Below are positions 34,500 through 46,400 of a stretch of DNA of 64,000 nucleotides, piece by piece. The stretch covers positions 57,243,526 through 57,307,525 of the forward strand of contig NC_088717.1 of assembly GCF_963576615.1 (NCBI RefSeq). Direction: 5' to 3'. The position numbers and the translations under genes are program-made. The notes under the pieces are model-generated. The model worked only from the letters and a program-made list of their open reading frames with translations, ran no database searches and was not told the DNA's origin. This DNA comes from Watersipora subatra. Its lineage: Eukaryota > Bryozoa > Gymnolaemata > Cheilostomatida > Watersiporidae. Position 1 is the first letter of the stretch. The number at the start of each line of letters is the position of its first letter.

Positions 34500-35032
34500 T
34501 TCTTGGCTTCCAGGCGAGCACGTTCACACAAACAGCCAAGTCCCAGTCACCCTTACTAGATGTAGCAGACCTTGGAAGACTGTCTGTGATACTTCAACAA
34601 TATTTCTTTCCAAGCTTCTTGAATTTTTGTGCCAATACATAATCTGAAACATAATCATAGTCATCAGAGTCATCATCCTCAGTATTTTCATCCTCAAATT
34701 CATCGTCATGGCATACGCTATTGTTTTCAGAATCTTCTGAGTAGTATGTATCTTCGCTTTCGGTATTTTATAACTCATAAAGCCTTGCATCCACTCTTTC
34801 ACAAGCCTTCTTAAAAATAATTGCTGGATTGACATCATCTTGAGTAGGTGTAAGTTCTTGGTCCGACACCATTTATGAAGCAGTCTTAAAGCTATAATTT
34901 GTCCCCATCGAGCTCAACTGTACACGACTGACAGACTGAGGAGTACTGATTGCCATGCTTGGGCCAGCAACAGTTTGATTGTCCAACTCGTCTAGAAGCC
35001 GCTCGATCTTTTCAGCTATGTCCATGTTCATA
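34500..35032 (-). pseudogene. Retroelement gag N-terminal remnant with acidic tail
   Basis: The minus strand from 35032 begins MNMDIAEKIERLLDELDNQ and runs to a TAA near 34873. It continues as an acidic coding-like stretch with DDEFEDENTEDDDSDDY (near 34710-34660). A Met start followed by a short helical segment fits the beginning of a retroelement gag. It sits just downstream (minus) of a Gypsy integrase remnant, repeating the head-to-tail order seen at 18880-21535. No database check was possible. Confidence 0.35.
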
Positions 35033-35289
35033 TTGGTAACGTGCCATAAATAAATTTATCACACACAAAAAGAAACAACATACAACAATTAAATTTTGCT
35101 TACACCTTAAGCTAAATTGTGATGCATATCATAGTGATAGTTTGCAAGACTAGCTATGATGTCTATCGGGGTACAGATAACTACCTGCAGTAAGTCTTAA
35201 ACTGATGAATTTCCTCAAATCCCTTCACAGTTAATATTGTTAAAGATGAGGTTAATATTCATCTCATAGTTTGAAATAAGACAGTCATG

Positions 35290-36310
35290 AAGCCTCACAG
35301 GCCTCATGCGAACACGCCCCAACTTACCTCTGGGTAATAAAGACATGCTTAGTGGACAACTTCAGTCAGACGAGGCGCCAGTAAATGGGCTACCATCATC
35401 AGACCAAGCATATGTACCAGGAGAGGTAGGGAAACTTAGATCTTGTAAACTTGTTCTGTCTACTGCAACCTCTTGGGAAGGTAAGCTGACCTGCTAAGGC
35501 AGGGCATGGACTAAACAGTTTCAAGCGAGAGGTATTAACTGTTCCGCATTGATTCGTCCTGCATGTCCCATTCCCAAATACCCCCTGGAATGAGAAGGGC
35601 CCTTCAAGTTTTAATTGGACTAGGATTTAACCCCTTTCTCCTACGTTTAATTTGTATCAAAAAAAGTCACCAGGCTTGAATCTAGACTCCCTGACAATCT
35701 GCAGATCTCATGGGCAGCTGCTGGTGCTGCCGTAAAAGACTGGACCGACTCAAGGCGAGTTTGGAGTTTTAAAGCATATTCAGTCCTTAGTGATAGCTGT
35801 TGAGAATGGGTACCATAAAGCCCTTGGTCTGGTAATCTGCAATCTCAGCCGAGCATCAGGAAATTTGCATTCTATTCAGTGCTTGTCTGAGGAGTTGCCT
35901 GAAATGCTCTCAGGGCCTGAGGGAGGAAAATATCCTAGCTACATTGGTCATACGCGCATGGCTCAACAACAGGGTTTTTAGGGCATCACCCAAGGTACGG
36001 TTACCATGCTCGACTAATCCATTGAACTGCGGGTGATAAGGGGCTGTACAAGTTTTAGCGACATGTTACAACTCGCACAATTCTGTCATTAGGTCAGCCT
36101 CGAATTGAGACCCACGATCACTATGAATCTCTTCCGGTAACCCAAAATAACTAAACACCCAGCTATTAAGAACTTCCGCTACCACAAGAGCAGTTGCATC
36201 TGGTCTGGGTAACGCATCTTGTCATCTCATAAAGTGATCGTTAAGTACCAAAATCATTTGTTTCCTCTTGCGGTTGAAGATAATGGTTCAACTAGGTCGG
36301 TGGCCACTTT
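35290..36310 (-). pseudogene. Ty3/Gypsy integrase remnant
   Basis: The minus strand from about 36280 to 35985 has the Gypsy integrase pattern: VLNDHFMR (Asp region), LPEEIHSDRGSQFEADLM (second Asp), then TAPYHPQFNGLVEHGNRT (Glu/Asn region, E at 'VEH'). It continues as LRAFQATPQTSTK (about 35910), as in Gypsy integrases. In-frame stops (after FMR, CEL) and frameshifts make it a pseudogene. Sequence down to 35290 is coding-like but unassigned. Confidence 0.8.
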
Positions 36311-36329
36311 TTGTCAAGGTTTTCATTGA

Positions 36330-37189
36330 TTTTTTTTATTTAAATCAATTTTTTTTGTTTCAAAAAAATGTTTTGTGTTCTAAATTGCAAGTTATTGCTA
36401 TCAATTTGGAATTTATGATTTGCAGGGGTATTATGTAGTTTTATTACAACAATTAGGAAATGAAAAAACATTTACACATTTAACACACGACAAAAAGGAC
36501 AGCATAATTTATGCGTTGGACATTAAAACCCAGAAACGAAGATGAAGACGAGTGGTTCGAGAGATCTTAGGTTACATACACACATATAAATACGCGCCTA
36601 TCAAAACATACCCTTCCCCGACAAAGTCGTGGAAGGTAATTAGCATAGTGTGTTTCTCATCAATTGCCCAGACAGGATTAATATAAGTGCTAAGTAAAGT
36701 GATTATAAAAGAGGTTGAGATTCGGTATTTATGACTCAATATATTGTCCGAATATCAGCTTAATGAATAACTGCAATAACTCTTGGAGATGAAAAGCAAA
36801 ATGTTTTCATAAGCTAATGCCTAGGCATCTAGTCTACTCAAATCAGTGCGGTCATTAAAGATTGAAATAAATTTAATTATCTACCAGATGACTTGTCTTC
36901 CCTTCCATTAGTTAACGAAAGGTGCAATGCTGTTTATAACCTCATCGTTATAAGCTATGGATATTAGTAAGCTTCTAACCCTTCCCTACCCACTGTATTG
37001 CTGCACACAATGAGCTAGATTGCTAGAATGGTCTGCAACAGAGCCTTCAGTAAGCTCAAGATACATAGCAAGGTTTATTTCAAACATCTACTGCATTATA
37101 GAATAAAAATCAGTAAAATAAAAAAATCAAGAATTTTTTGGGCGATTCAAATCAGACAAAAATTGCCTGATTTAAATCGGTTGATTTAA
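36330..37189. mobile_element. Repeat with 'gatttaaatc' motifs at its ends
   Basis: Begins near 36330 with 'ttgattttttttatttaaatcaa' and closes near 37120-37189 with 'aaaaaatcaagaatttttt' and 'ttgatttaaa'. This type of short palindromic A/T motif bounds a widespread MITE-like repeat in invertebrates. The class was not determined. Confidence 0.4.
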
Positions 37190-38072
37190 AGGCTGACTTG
37201 CAACAAAATTCACATTACAGTTATTTGGTATCATAAGATTAACCATGTCTTACTCTGTTGTGTTGTAGGTGAAAAATATATGGGAATGTGATTACAAGCT
37301 CTTAAAAGCTCGAAAACGAACAGTTAATCGCAGCCACACGAGACCGCCGTAGTTTGGATTCTCTTTCCAAAATGGCTCAAATGGGACGTAGTTGTTACAG
37401 GATGGTTTCTGTTTACACTTTCATGCAATCTCATTCGTTGAAATATTTTCACAAATATACTTCACGCATTTAATAAAACCATGTCTATTGTTCTTACGTG
37501 TCTGTTTTATCGTCATTGTAATGCTGTCACTTTTAGCACTGATATCTTATAACTTACCGTAAAAAATCGTTAAACTTTTTAACCTTAGCTCGAAGGAGTA
37601 CATATCATTGTCTGATAATCATGACGAGCCTGTTGGTTACCTGTGATAATCGAAAAGTGCTGCAAAAATTATTTTCGAAGTATTGGGTCACATGATCAAA
37701 TTACGACTTGACGATTAGTCCAAGCCGAAACAAAACTGTAAAGTAGCGAGCATCTATATTTGATACGGGGTCTTCGGTAAAACCCGTAGTGTTTGTCATA
37801 AACTAGTGCTACGCTAAGTTTTATATTGAGCTTTTTATTGGCCTTTCAATTCACGCGAGAACATCACATGACAAGATGATAACCAAACTGTAATGACTAA
37901 GTCAGATAAATAAAGAGATTCCAATCTACGGCGGCTTTTCGTTTTTGAGCTTTTAAGAGCTTGTAATCACATTTCCGCGTATTTGGCACCTACAACACAA
38001 CAGAGTAAGACATGGTGAATCTTTTGATACCAAATAACTGTAATGTGAATTTTGCTGCAAGTCATCCTTTAA
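37186..38072. mobile_element. TTAA-flanked MITE (879 bp, about 150-bp TIRs)
   Basis: The element is 37190-38068 with TTAA on each side (37186-37189, 38069-38072). The ends are AGGCTGACTTGCAACAAAATTC and, reverse-complemented, AGGATGACTTGCAGCAAAATTC. The similarity extends inward about 150 bp through 'gagcttttaagagcttgtaa'. TTAA duplications occur with piggyBac and Kolobok; the AGG terminus fits Kolobok better. It inserted into the gatttaaatc-type repeat. Interior has no transposase frame. Confidence 0.8.
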
Positions 38073-38394
38073 ATCGTAACAACCCTGGTGAGTGGGCCAC
38101 ATAACCTGCTGTCTCATATTCTTTGGACAAACTATTGCTTCACGTGGTCTATTACGATGCATGAGTCAAACTACCAACACCATCCTCCCTTATTCTCATT
38201 AGAGAGCGTCATGTTAAGTTTCTTCAACACAGGACTATCCAAATTAACAACCAATTGATCAAGCTCTTGCTGATTGAGAACAGCACCATATATCATTGCT
38301 GCATGTTCAGACAACTTCCGTTTTTCCACCAGAGTGGATGCATGGTCACCATCTCTGGCATAATCTGGAAGGTCATGGCCATGGTTCCCGGATT
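38073..38394 (-). pseudogene. Retroelement fragment, coding-like on the minus strand
   Basis: Broken minus-strand frames, contiguous with the gag remnant at 39691-40150 once the hAT element is removed. Position after a gag suggests a protease or spacer region, but no active-site motif is visible. Confidence 0.35.
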
Positions 38395-39690
38395 GGTTAG
38401 ATCAATGATTTTCACACTAGTGTGCCGTGAGAGATCCTCAAGTGTGCCGTGAAAAATTATCCAATGTCACTTTTTTCAATTTAAAAATTTTATAAAACAT
38501 TTATTAATCACTTTCTGTAAAGAGTATGTCATTGTCACCGTGGTGTCCGTGCTATAAAGACTGGTAGGATAATTTATTGTGAAACCTTTATTTGAACGCC
38601 TTGACATTATATTTCTCAACTCTTTTTGATGATGACGTTTAATTAGAGGTGACCTTCAATTAAAAGGTGGCATTCAATTTTTCAACTAGCTGCTCAAGAT
38701 TTTTGTAAGTTAAATTTCATTTAGCGACTAACGAACAATAACATAACATCCAACATGAAGTTATATTATAATTTAATGAACAACGAACGATAAAGTATTA
38801 ACCAGCATAAAATTATAACACAAGAAATATAATACAAGACATATAATACAAAATAACATTATGATTACTGGTATGTAATAGAGTGTTTAATGTTGAAAAT
38901 CAAATGATACATCGCTACATCATTCTTTAGAACTGTCAAATAGTTTTAGAATCACTCTAGAATCAGTGTTGAATAGGTTAATGTCATTTTTATTGGTGAC
39001 GCCAGCATTTGCCTGCACTTGCTGGAAACACTCCAGTCTTAATCGGGCCGTCCAACCTGAAACGATGGATCTTGCTATCCTCAGAGCCGTTTAGAGCATT
39101 GGTCAGTCCATATCCCTTGAACGACTTGCCGATTAGCATCTTCGGATTCTGTCTGCCAAGGTTTATAGGTACGCTCTCGTAGTGCTCTGAGGAAGTTTAA
39201 CACAACTTATCTGGTAGGAGCATTTTAATTGAATGCCCAGGCCTCGATGTAGTAGGCTCAATCTTCAGGCACCATGATCTAGGTGCGTCTATTCAAGCGT
39301 TTGATGCATGGTCAATGCATTTAATATTGGCCCACAAAACTCCAAGTTCATCGAAATCGGACTGGTCGTTTAGTACAATATGCCTAGTTAGATACTTTTG
39401 ATTACTACTTAACGTGATGAGTGTCAAAGTATCTCTCAAGTATAAGTGGCCTTCAAATGAAGATGGCCTTCAAATTAAGGCTGGCACTAGGATATTGGCT
39501 TGGTGTTCATTTAAACAGGCCCAGGTTTCACACTGTCTGAGTATAAATAAATTGAGAAATTATATTGTGATGAAATATACTGTTCAGAGTGTCATTTTAT
39601 AACATTTTTGGTTAGTGGTGTGCCACCCAATTTTTCAAATGTGAAACATGTGACCTGGCTCACAAAAGGTTGAAAAACACTGTGTTAGAT
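38395..39690. mobile_element. hAT-like element (1280 bp) with 8-bp TSD
   Basis: The element is 38403-39682. Left end is CAATGATTTTCACA; right end reverse-complemented is CAGTGTTTTTCAACC. The flanking 8-mers are GGTTAGAT (38395-38402) and TGTTAGAT (39683-39690), 7 of 8 matching. Both are hAT hallmarks. It contains a 'gtgaaacctttatttgaacg' segment (near 38578) related to the 49599 element. No transposase frame seen. Confidence 0.8.
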
Positions 39691-40150
39691 AGTCCCTGGT
39701 CAACAGGAGGTGTTGCTCCAACAGGCTTTTGGCAGTAGAAACAGTTTCTCTCGCTCTTCCGCTTACGCATAGCAAAGTCTTCTAATGCTTCAAGACGTTG
39801 GGATATAGAATATAATTTTGTACCTAAATGACCTAACACCTCTTCTGTGTCACTAGGCCAACTGCACTGCTGAAGTATTCTATCCTGTTCTTTTATAACG
39901 GGGTGCTACTCATGGCTTACCCGGTAAAGTCGAAGAAAAAGGCCCAACCCGATCATACTCTTCAACTGCTTGTATGACATCTTCTAACTCTTTTGGTTTG
40001 ACTGCAAGTAGGTGCCACCTGAGAGCCGGGTCAGCTGTAGCACGATCAAAATGTTCAAGAGCCAGCTGCTTCTTCACTTCAGGACCAGGAACGCCATACG
40101 CCAACTGGCTAAACTGGTCAATACGATACATTTTACAAGTTGAATGATAC
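39691..40150 (-). pseudogene. Gypsy-type gag remnant
   Basis: The minus-strand frame 40152-39910 (80 codons) has FDRATADPALRWHLLAVKP and LEDVIQAVEEYDR, a gag capsid C-terminal pattern. After stops it ends in a knuckle-like NCFYCQKPVG near 39750. It ends only about 260 bp before the first coding exon of SLC22 copy B. Confidence 0.65.
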
Positions 40151-40411
40151 ACAGTTCACCTACGTAGATTGCTTTAGCTGTGTTCAACTGATCATTCAGT
40201 AAATGATGAAATTTCTAGCAGCATAAATGACGTTGCAAAGGTTATTCCCATTGGTTGTTTCTATAGCATCAGAGCAGACGTACTCAGGAGTGTAGATACA
40301 AGTTGAACTTATTAGCATTACATAGGTTGGTACTAATGCTAGTGGCTATTCATTCTAATCTGATGCTAATATATTTTAGAGTGAAATAGAGGCAGCAGCT
40401 GGAAACTAAGC

Positions 40412-43400
40412 ATGTCGTCAGGTGGGTAATGCTACTACATTCTTATTTTTACCCTGCCACATGTCCAGCGAAAATTGTTTTAACATTCTTTCATTGACAA
40501 AGTGTATCACATGTTTGTGTAGAATGTATTATCTCAGCATTTGGTCAAAGGTTGAAGTCTGTTCTCATTATTCCTTTTAGCAAATATCCACTGCACTGCT
40601 AATAAGTCCTGACTGACATCTGACGTTGTGATTGTTCAATATATCACCCTGTAACTTTCTATACTAATAATACTATCAGATTTGAGACGAGATCCGAAAA
40701 CTTGATAACATTGACATGTATAATTTCAGTTACCATAATGATTGGAGTTTGATTAATTTAGAGTAAGCTTTTAATAGATAGTTTAGTTTCACCATATGGT
40801 TTATAAGACTCAACAGCAGTTACTGGTGAGTTTTACTTGTAGTATACAATATGTGGCTCAGGACTATGCTCTGTATTGCATTTGTCAGATAAACTAAAAA
40901 CTCACCACAGAGTTCTTTAAAATAGTGAAGTAATCATCAGATTATTATTGGGGGTTTGAGTTCTGGTGATTGTGTTCAGCAGCAATTCTTAGCACTAGGC
41001 ATCCTTTCATGTTTGCAGTGAAGTGTTCGCTTAGTTTATTTTGGTGGCGAGACCAATATTTGTGTGACGATAGCTTCAAACGTTTAGGAGAAAATCCTCT
41101 TTGCTTGCATGCATACGCCGTGTTTTACAAATTCGTTTATCTAGCCTGCTACCCACACATTTTGCACCCATTACCTGCAATATCCTGACCCAAAGCACTA
41201 AATAGTTTCTATAATATTTCCTTGTTAGAGGAAAGAAATCAACTGCTCGCCGATGAGTCAAGTACAGACGAGTTCAGCTCCATCAGTTCACAAGAACATC
41301 GAACTTTGACCTGGGAATTCGATGAGGCTGTCTGCAAGGTTGGCTTTGGACGCTACCAGTTTATCTTGTGGTGTAAGTGGTAGAGTCATCTATAACCTTT
41401 TGTACCGAGTCTCTGCTAAGATGAGACCAATTGTCCAGTAAACATTCTCAACTCATAACAACTTATCTAACAGTGACCTTTTGATCCTTGAAGGCAGTTC
41501 TATGATTTCTGATAAGGTATGGGGCATTCTCTTTCTCTGGTCATATGAGAGATTCTCTGTTTGTTTTATACCGGATGCTATATTCTACAGTTAGTGTGTG
41601 AGTATGTTATACCTTATGTTATATTCTAAAGTTAGTGTACGAGTATGTTATATACCTTATGTTATATTCCATAGTTAGTGTATGAGTATGTTATATACCT
41701 TATGTTATATTATATAGTTAGTGTATGAGTATATTATATACCTTATGTTATATTATATAGTTAGTGTATGAGTATGTTATATACCTTATGTTATATTCTA
41801 TAGTTAGTGTATGAGTATGTTATATACCTTATGTTATATTCCATAGTAAGTGTATGAGTATGTTATATACCTTATGTTATATTATATAGTTAGTGTATGA
41901 GTATGTTATATACCTTATGTTATATTCTATAGTTAGTGTATGAGTATGTTATCTACCTTATGTTATACTCTACAGTTAGTGTATGAATATGTTATATACC
42001 TTATATTATATTCTACAGTTAGTGTATGAGTATGTTATTTACCTTATGTTATATTATATAGTGTATGAGTATGTTATATACCTTATGTTATATTCTATAG
42101 TTAGTGTATGAGTATGTTATCTACCTTATGTTATATTCTATAGCTAGTGTACCAGTATGTTATATACCTTATGTTATATTCTATAGTTAGCATATGAGTA
42201 TGTTATATGCCTTACGCATGTGTAACTTTTTATTGGCAGTTTTCATCAACAATAGAATGATTTTCATTACATGTCAAAACAAAAATGGGAAGACAACTCA
42301 AGAATGATTGAGTGAGCTGAACAATTATGTTTTAAAAGTAGGTGATCTAATAGTATTGCGGAGGAGTCAGGATAGTGAATTGAAGTTTGTAGTAACAGAA
42401 AATTCATAAACTGAAACGTGTGATGTTGGATGTAGTATGTTGGTGTCACAGAATAAAAAACAATGTTTGTCATGTGAGGAAGGATCAATACATAATATTA
42501 TATTATAATATATAAAATACATGTATATAAGATATATACTCAAATACAAGATAATATATATGTGAAGAGAATGTTTCCCTATTGTATAAACATGCCAGAA
42601 ATAGCAAACATTGTATGCTCAAAGGGTCAAGTATTGGAAGGTGAAAAAGCAAACAGCCCACCTACCTGTAGGTTGCTTTGGACTAACAATGCATGAAGAA
42701 TGAACATGTAGTATCTTTCATAGTTTACTTAGCTACAGCAGTATCCCTATACTGGCATTGTATGGTTTAATTCAGACACTGGTTTCACTTTTCCTCCCTT
42801 TCATTCAGTTTTTTTAGTGCTTGTGGCAATGTCATGCGGGTTCAACAATATGGCCATGGTGTTTGAGGGAGGCAATGGTGGTCAGATATGTGTGATACCT
42901 CAGAATCGGACATCTCATGACAACTCAAGTCTAATTACATACTCCGCAGGTAAGTCAAGCACAACCTTTATCTTATTGCATTCAAATTGAGACAAATTAG
43001 CATGATATATCTCACAATGACTTTACCTAAGTCAATATCTAACTAACTTTGTTTATCAATTGTAGTATTTTGAGCTAATAGGTACAGCTAAGGTCAATGA
43101 TGCACATTTACGAAGTAAACTAAGGCTAGACAACTCTAATTGTGAAAGACTTGAGCACTCTAAGTCCATTGAACACTTCATCTATCTATATATTTAAATC
43201 TAAGTGGTTGTTGTTCGTATGTCCAGTTTATAGCGATTGATTAAAATATGCACCCTTGCAGTCGACTACAAAGTACTATTGGTTTCTACTGGCACACATG
43301 CAGTGCCATGCATTATGAGAGATCATGATGTGTAACAATTATATGCAAAATTAATCCAAAACTTCTCATGTGAAGGAAGAGTTATAATAACAGACTGCCA

Positions 43401-46400
43401 CAGCTCCACAAGCAGTATCTACAGCTTATTTAATGTGAAAAAGTAGGCTTACTTCAAGCAATACTGGGCTCAATTGGCAATCTTAGAACTTCTTTTTTTT
43501 ACATAAATGCACCACTATCCATCTAATTATAAACTCAAACATGTGCCTTCACATGTATTAAGGACAAATACCCTCAATGGATTGCTATCATGAAAGCAGT
43601 TTAGCTGGTAGTGGTTACTAAATATCATTCAAATAGCAAACATTCAGAACTCAACAATGTGTAGGAACTCTTTTGCCAAGCAATGGGTTTTTGTTCAGCC
43701 GCATCACTGCAGAGTTTATTCTGCAGTTACTACAGCATTTGAAACATGTCGACAATCACCGTGGCTAGTAACTAGTCAAATTTCCAATTTTTCAACCTAA
43801 TGAAGTGAAAACATTTATGTTTGGTGTATAGCCAGCAATAAAAGTGTGTTTCTCTCGAATGCGCTAGTGTATATTTGTGGGGTAGGAGGAGACAAGTCTA
43901 GTTTTAACGTGATTCGATTTATTGAAAAAGTTGTTCAGCTGAAAATCTCAGAATTATGTTCTCATACCTATTTTATCTTTACCTTTAAAATTCTTTATTC
44001 ATGCCTATTTTATCCCGTTACGTAAATAGTGTTAGCTGCAAAGATAATGTGAACTTCATGTTTAAGCCAGCATTTCTACTGATTAACAACATTATGTAGT
44101 CTGAACCATCTTATAAAAAAATTCTCACCATGTCAGGCAAGTTTTAGTATTTTGTTTACTATGTAGTAGATACATGTGAGTACACAAAGACTACTACTAA
44201 TCTGGCTAACATGAGCTCTCACTCACAGAACTTCAGCTGCTCTCACTGGATATATAACAGAGAAGTCTACAATTCTACTATCGTTACAGAGGTATCTACA
44301 TACTCAATCAGTCTGTGTGTACAACTGTTTGTCTTTCTGTTCTTGTCCTGTCATATGTTTGCACACTCTACATGTACTACTATAGGTATGTTTAGATGCC
44401 TTTAACTGTCAACAGATATTTCAAAACACTATAATCTATATCTCTGTGTCAGTTCATCTGTAAAACTAAACCTTGTATCATAGTGGGATCTCACTTGCAA
44501 CAAGGAGTACCTTGTAGACCTGGCTTCCACTATCTATATGCTGGGCTTCTTTGCTGGCTGTATTATTCTTGGTGATGTTGCTGACAGGTTAGTATGACAC
44601 CGCCTGACTATTTGTTTCAATGACACCATATAACATGTGGCTATTTGTTTCAATGACATCATGGCATGTGACTGTTTGCTTCAATGACACCATATGGCAT
44701 GTGGCCATTTGTTTCAATGACACCATATGACATGTGGCCATTTGTTTCAATGACACCATATAACATGTGGCTATTTGTTTCAAAGACACCATACTACATG
44801 TGACTATTTGTTTCATACCTTTTTGGCTTTAAAAGCTAATACCCAGAGCCACCGTGCTGCCTTAATCATATACCGTATCACCTACAATGAGAGTCTTACC
44901 CAATCAAGAGATTAAAAACCTGGCTAAATTAGCGTATGTAAAATGGAAGTTGTTTTCTCAACAACATTTATATGGAGATGGCAAAACATATCTAAGATTC
45001 TAAGATGTGTTTATGGGTAGTTCTACATTTTTGTGCTGAAATGAGTACATTGTACATTGTACTATGTGTAATAGGAAGATGTGTTTCCACATTATACTAG
45101 AAATGCTGCCCCTGCCCTGCTTGCTTCTGAACGAAGTCATACCTTCACTAAGCTGATGGTTCCTTCTGCAGCCCACAATTGTTTGCAGGTTTGGGAGACG
45201 CCTGATGCTACTGCTATCTGTATTACTATCATTGGGTGCCGGTGTAGGAGCTGCGTTTAGTCCTGTCTATGTTGTGTTTGTCATTCTAAGATTCTTCGTG
45301 GGTTTTGGCGTCGCCGGAACAAGGAACTCAGCCTATATACTTGGTACGTACATCAGGCTAAGATATAGCTTACTCAACCAGAGAACATAGAAGACACAAC
45401 CATATACTGACCGGTTTCTAGGGCAATGCGTTCCAGTTTAGGGTCACTCAATTTGGTTGATTCTTAACCAATATAGGCAAATATCATAGTCAGTTTAGAT
45501 ACCTGTTTAACTTGCTTTCAATGTTGTCCCCTTTTTGGTAGCCATACCTCCTCCGTTTTCATTTCAGCGGCAGAGTATGGTCGACCCCAAGACAGAGCCA
45601 CCCTTGGTCTTATATCAGACATGACATATTCATGTGCCTATATTTTAACTGGACTAATCTTCTACCTTGACCCTAACTGGAGACACTTTCAGTTCTATAT
45701 CGGTGTTTATCACGTGTTCTACCTCACATATTTCTTGTAAGAATTTATCAGTTACGTTTCTAATGAGACTTTTTTTACTGACCTTGTGTGGTGCCCATGT
45801 GATTCACCAGCAATATGCTAACCTCCTTTTCTGACTTCGCTTTTATAGCTCAATCAAAATGTACCAGAGTTTTAGCCAGTGTTCCTTGAATATACCTCAC
45901 ATGTGTACATATGGTAGAAAACTTTCATCCTGTTACCTTGAATATGTAAGGCCACACTTTGCATCACTCCATCATATTTGTAGTTTTATGCCCGAGTCAC
46001 CCAGGTGGCAACTATCAAAGGGCAAAGAAAAAGAAGCCCTTAAATATTTCAGAACCTCGGCCATAGCCAATGGAAAGCACATGCCTCCTGCAGTAACTAT
46101 TGTACTTCCCAAGCAGGTAGGTGTGCGTATTAGTTCTGAGGGGGTATTGAAAGGAGACCTGCAAATGAAAAACTGGCCAACTATTGCTAACCAGTGCAGT
46201 TTACTCTTTTGTTCTGTTATGTCTCTTAAATTCTATTTAAATCCTTCAAACTTCCTCAAATATCTGTGTTTATCAGTGGAAAGTAAGGGTAGGAAACTCC
46301 CATTTCGAGTGATTCATTGCTTAACTGAAAGTTATATATTAATTCTATCCAAATCTCTCAAACTTAACGTTAGTGACTTGCAGTGGTATCTAAGACACAC

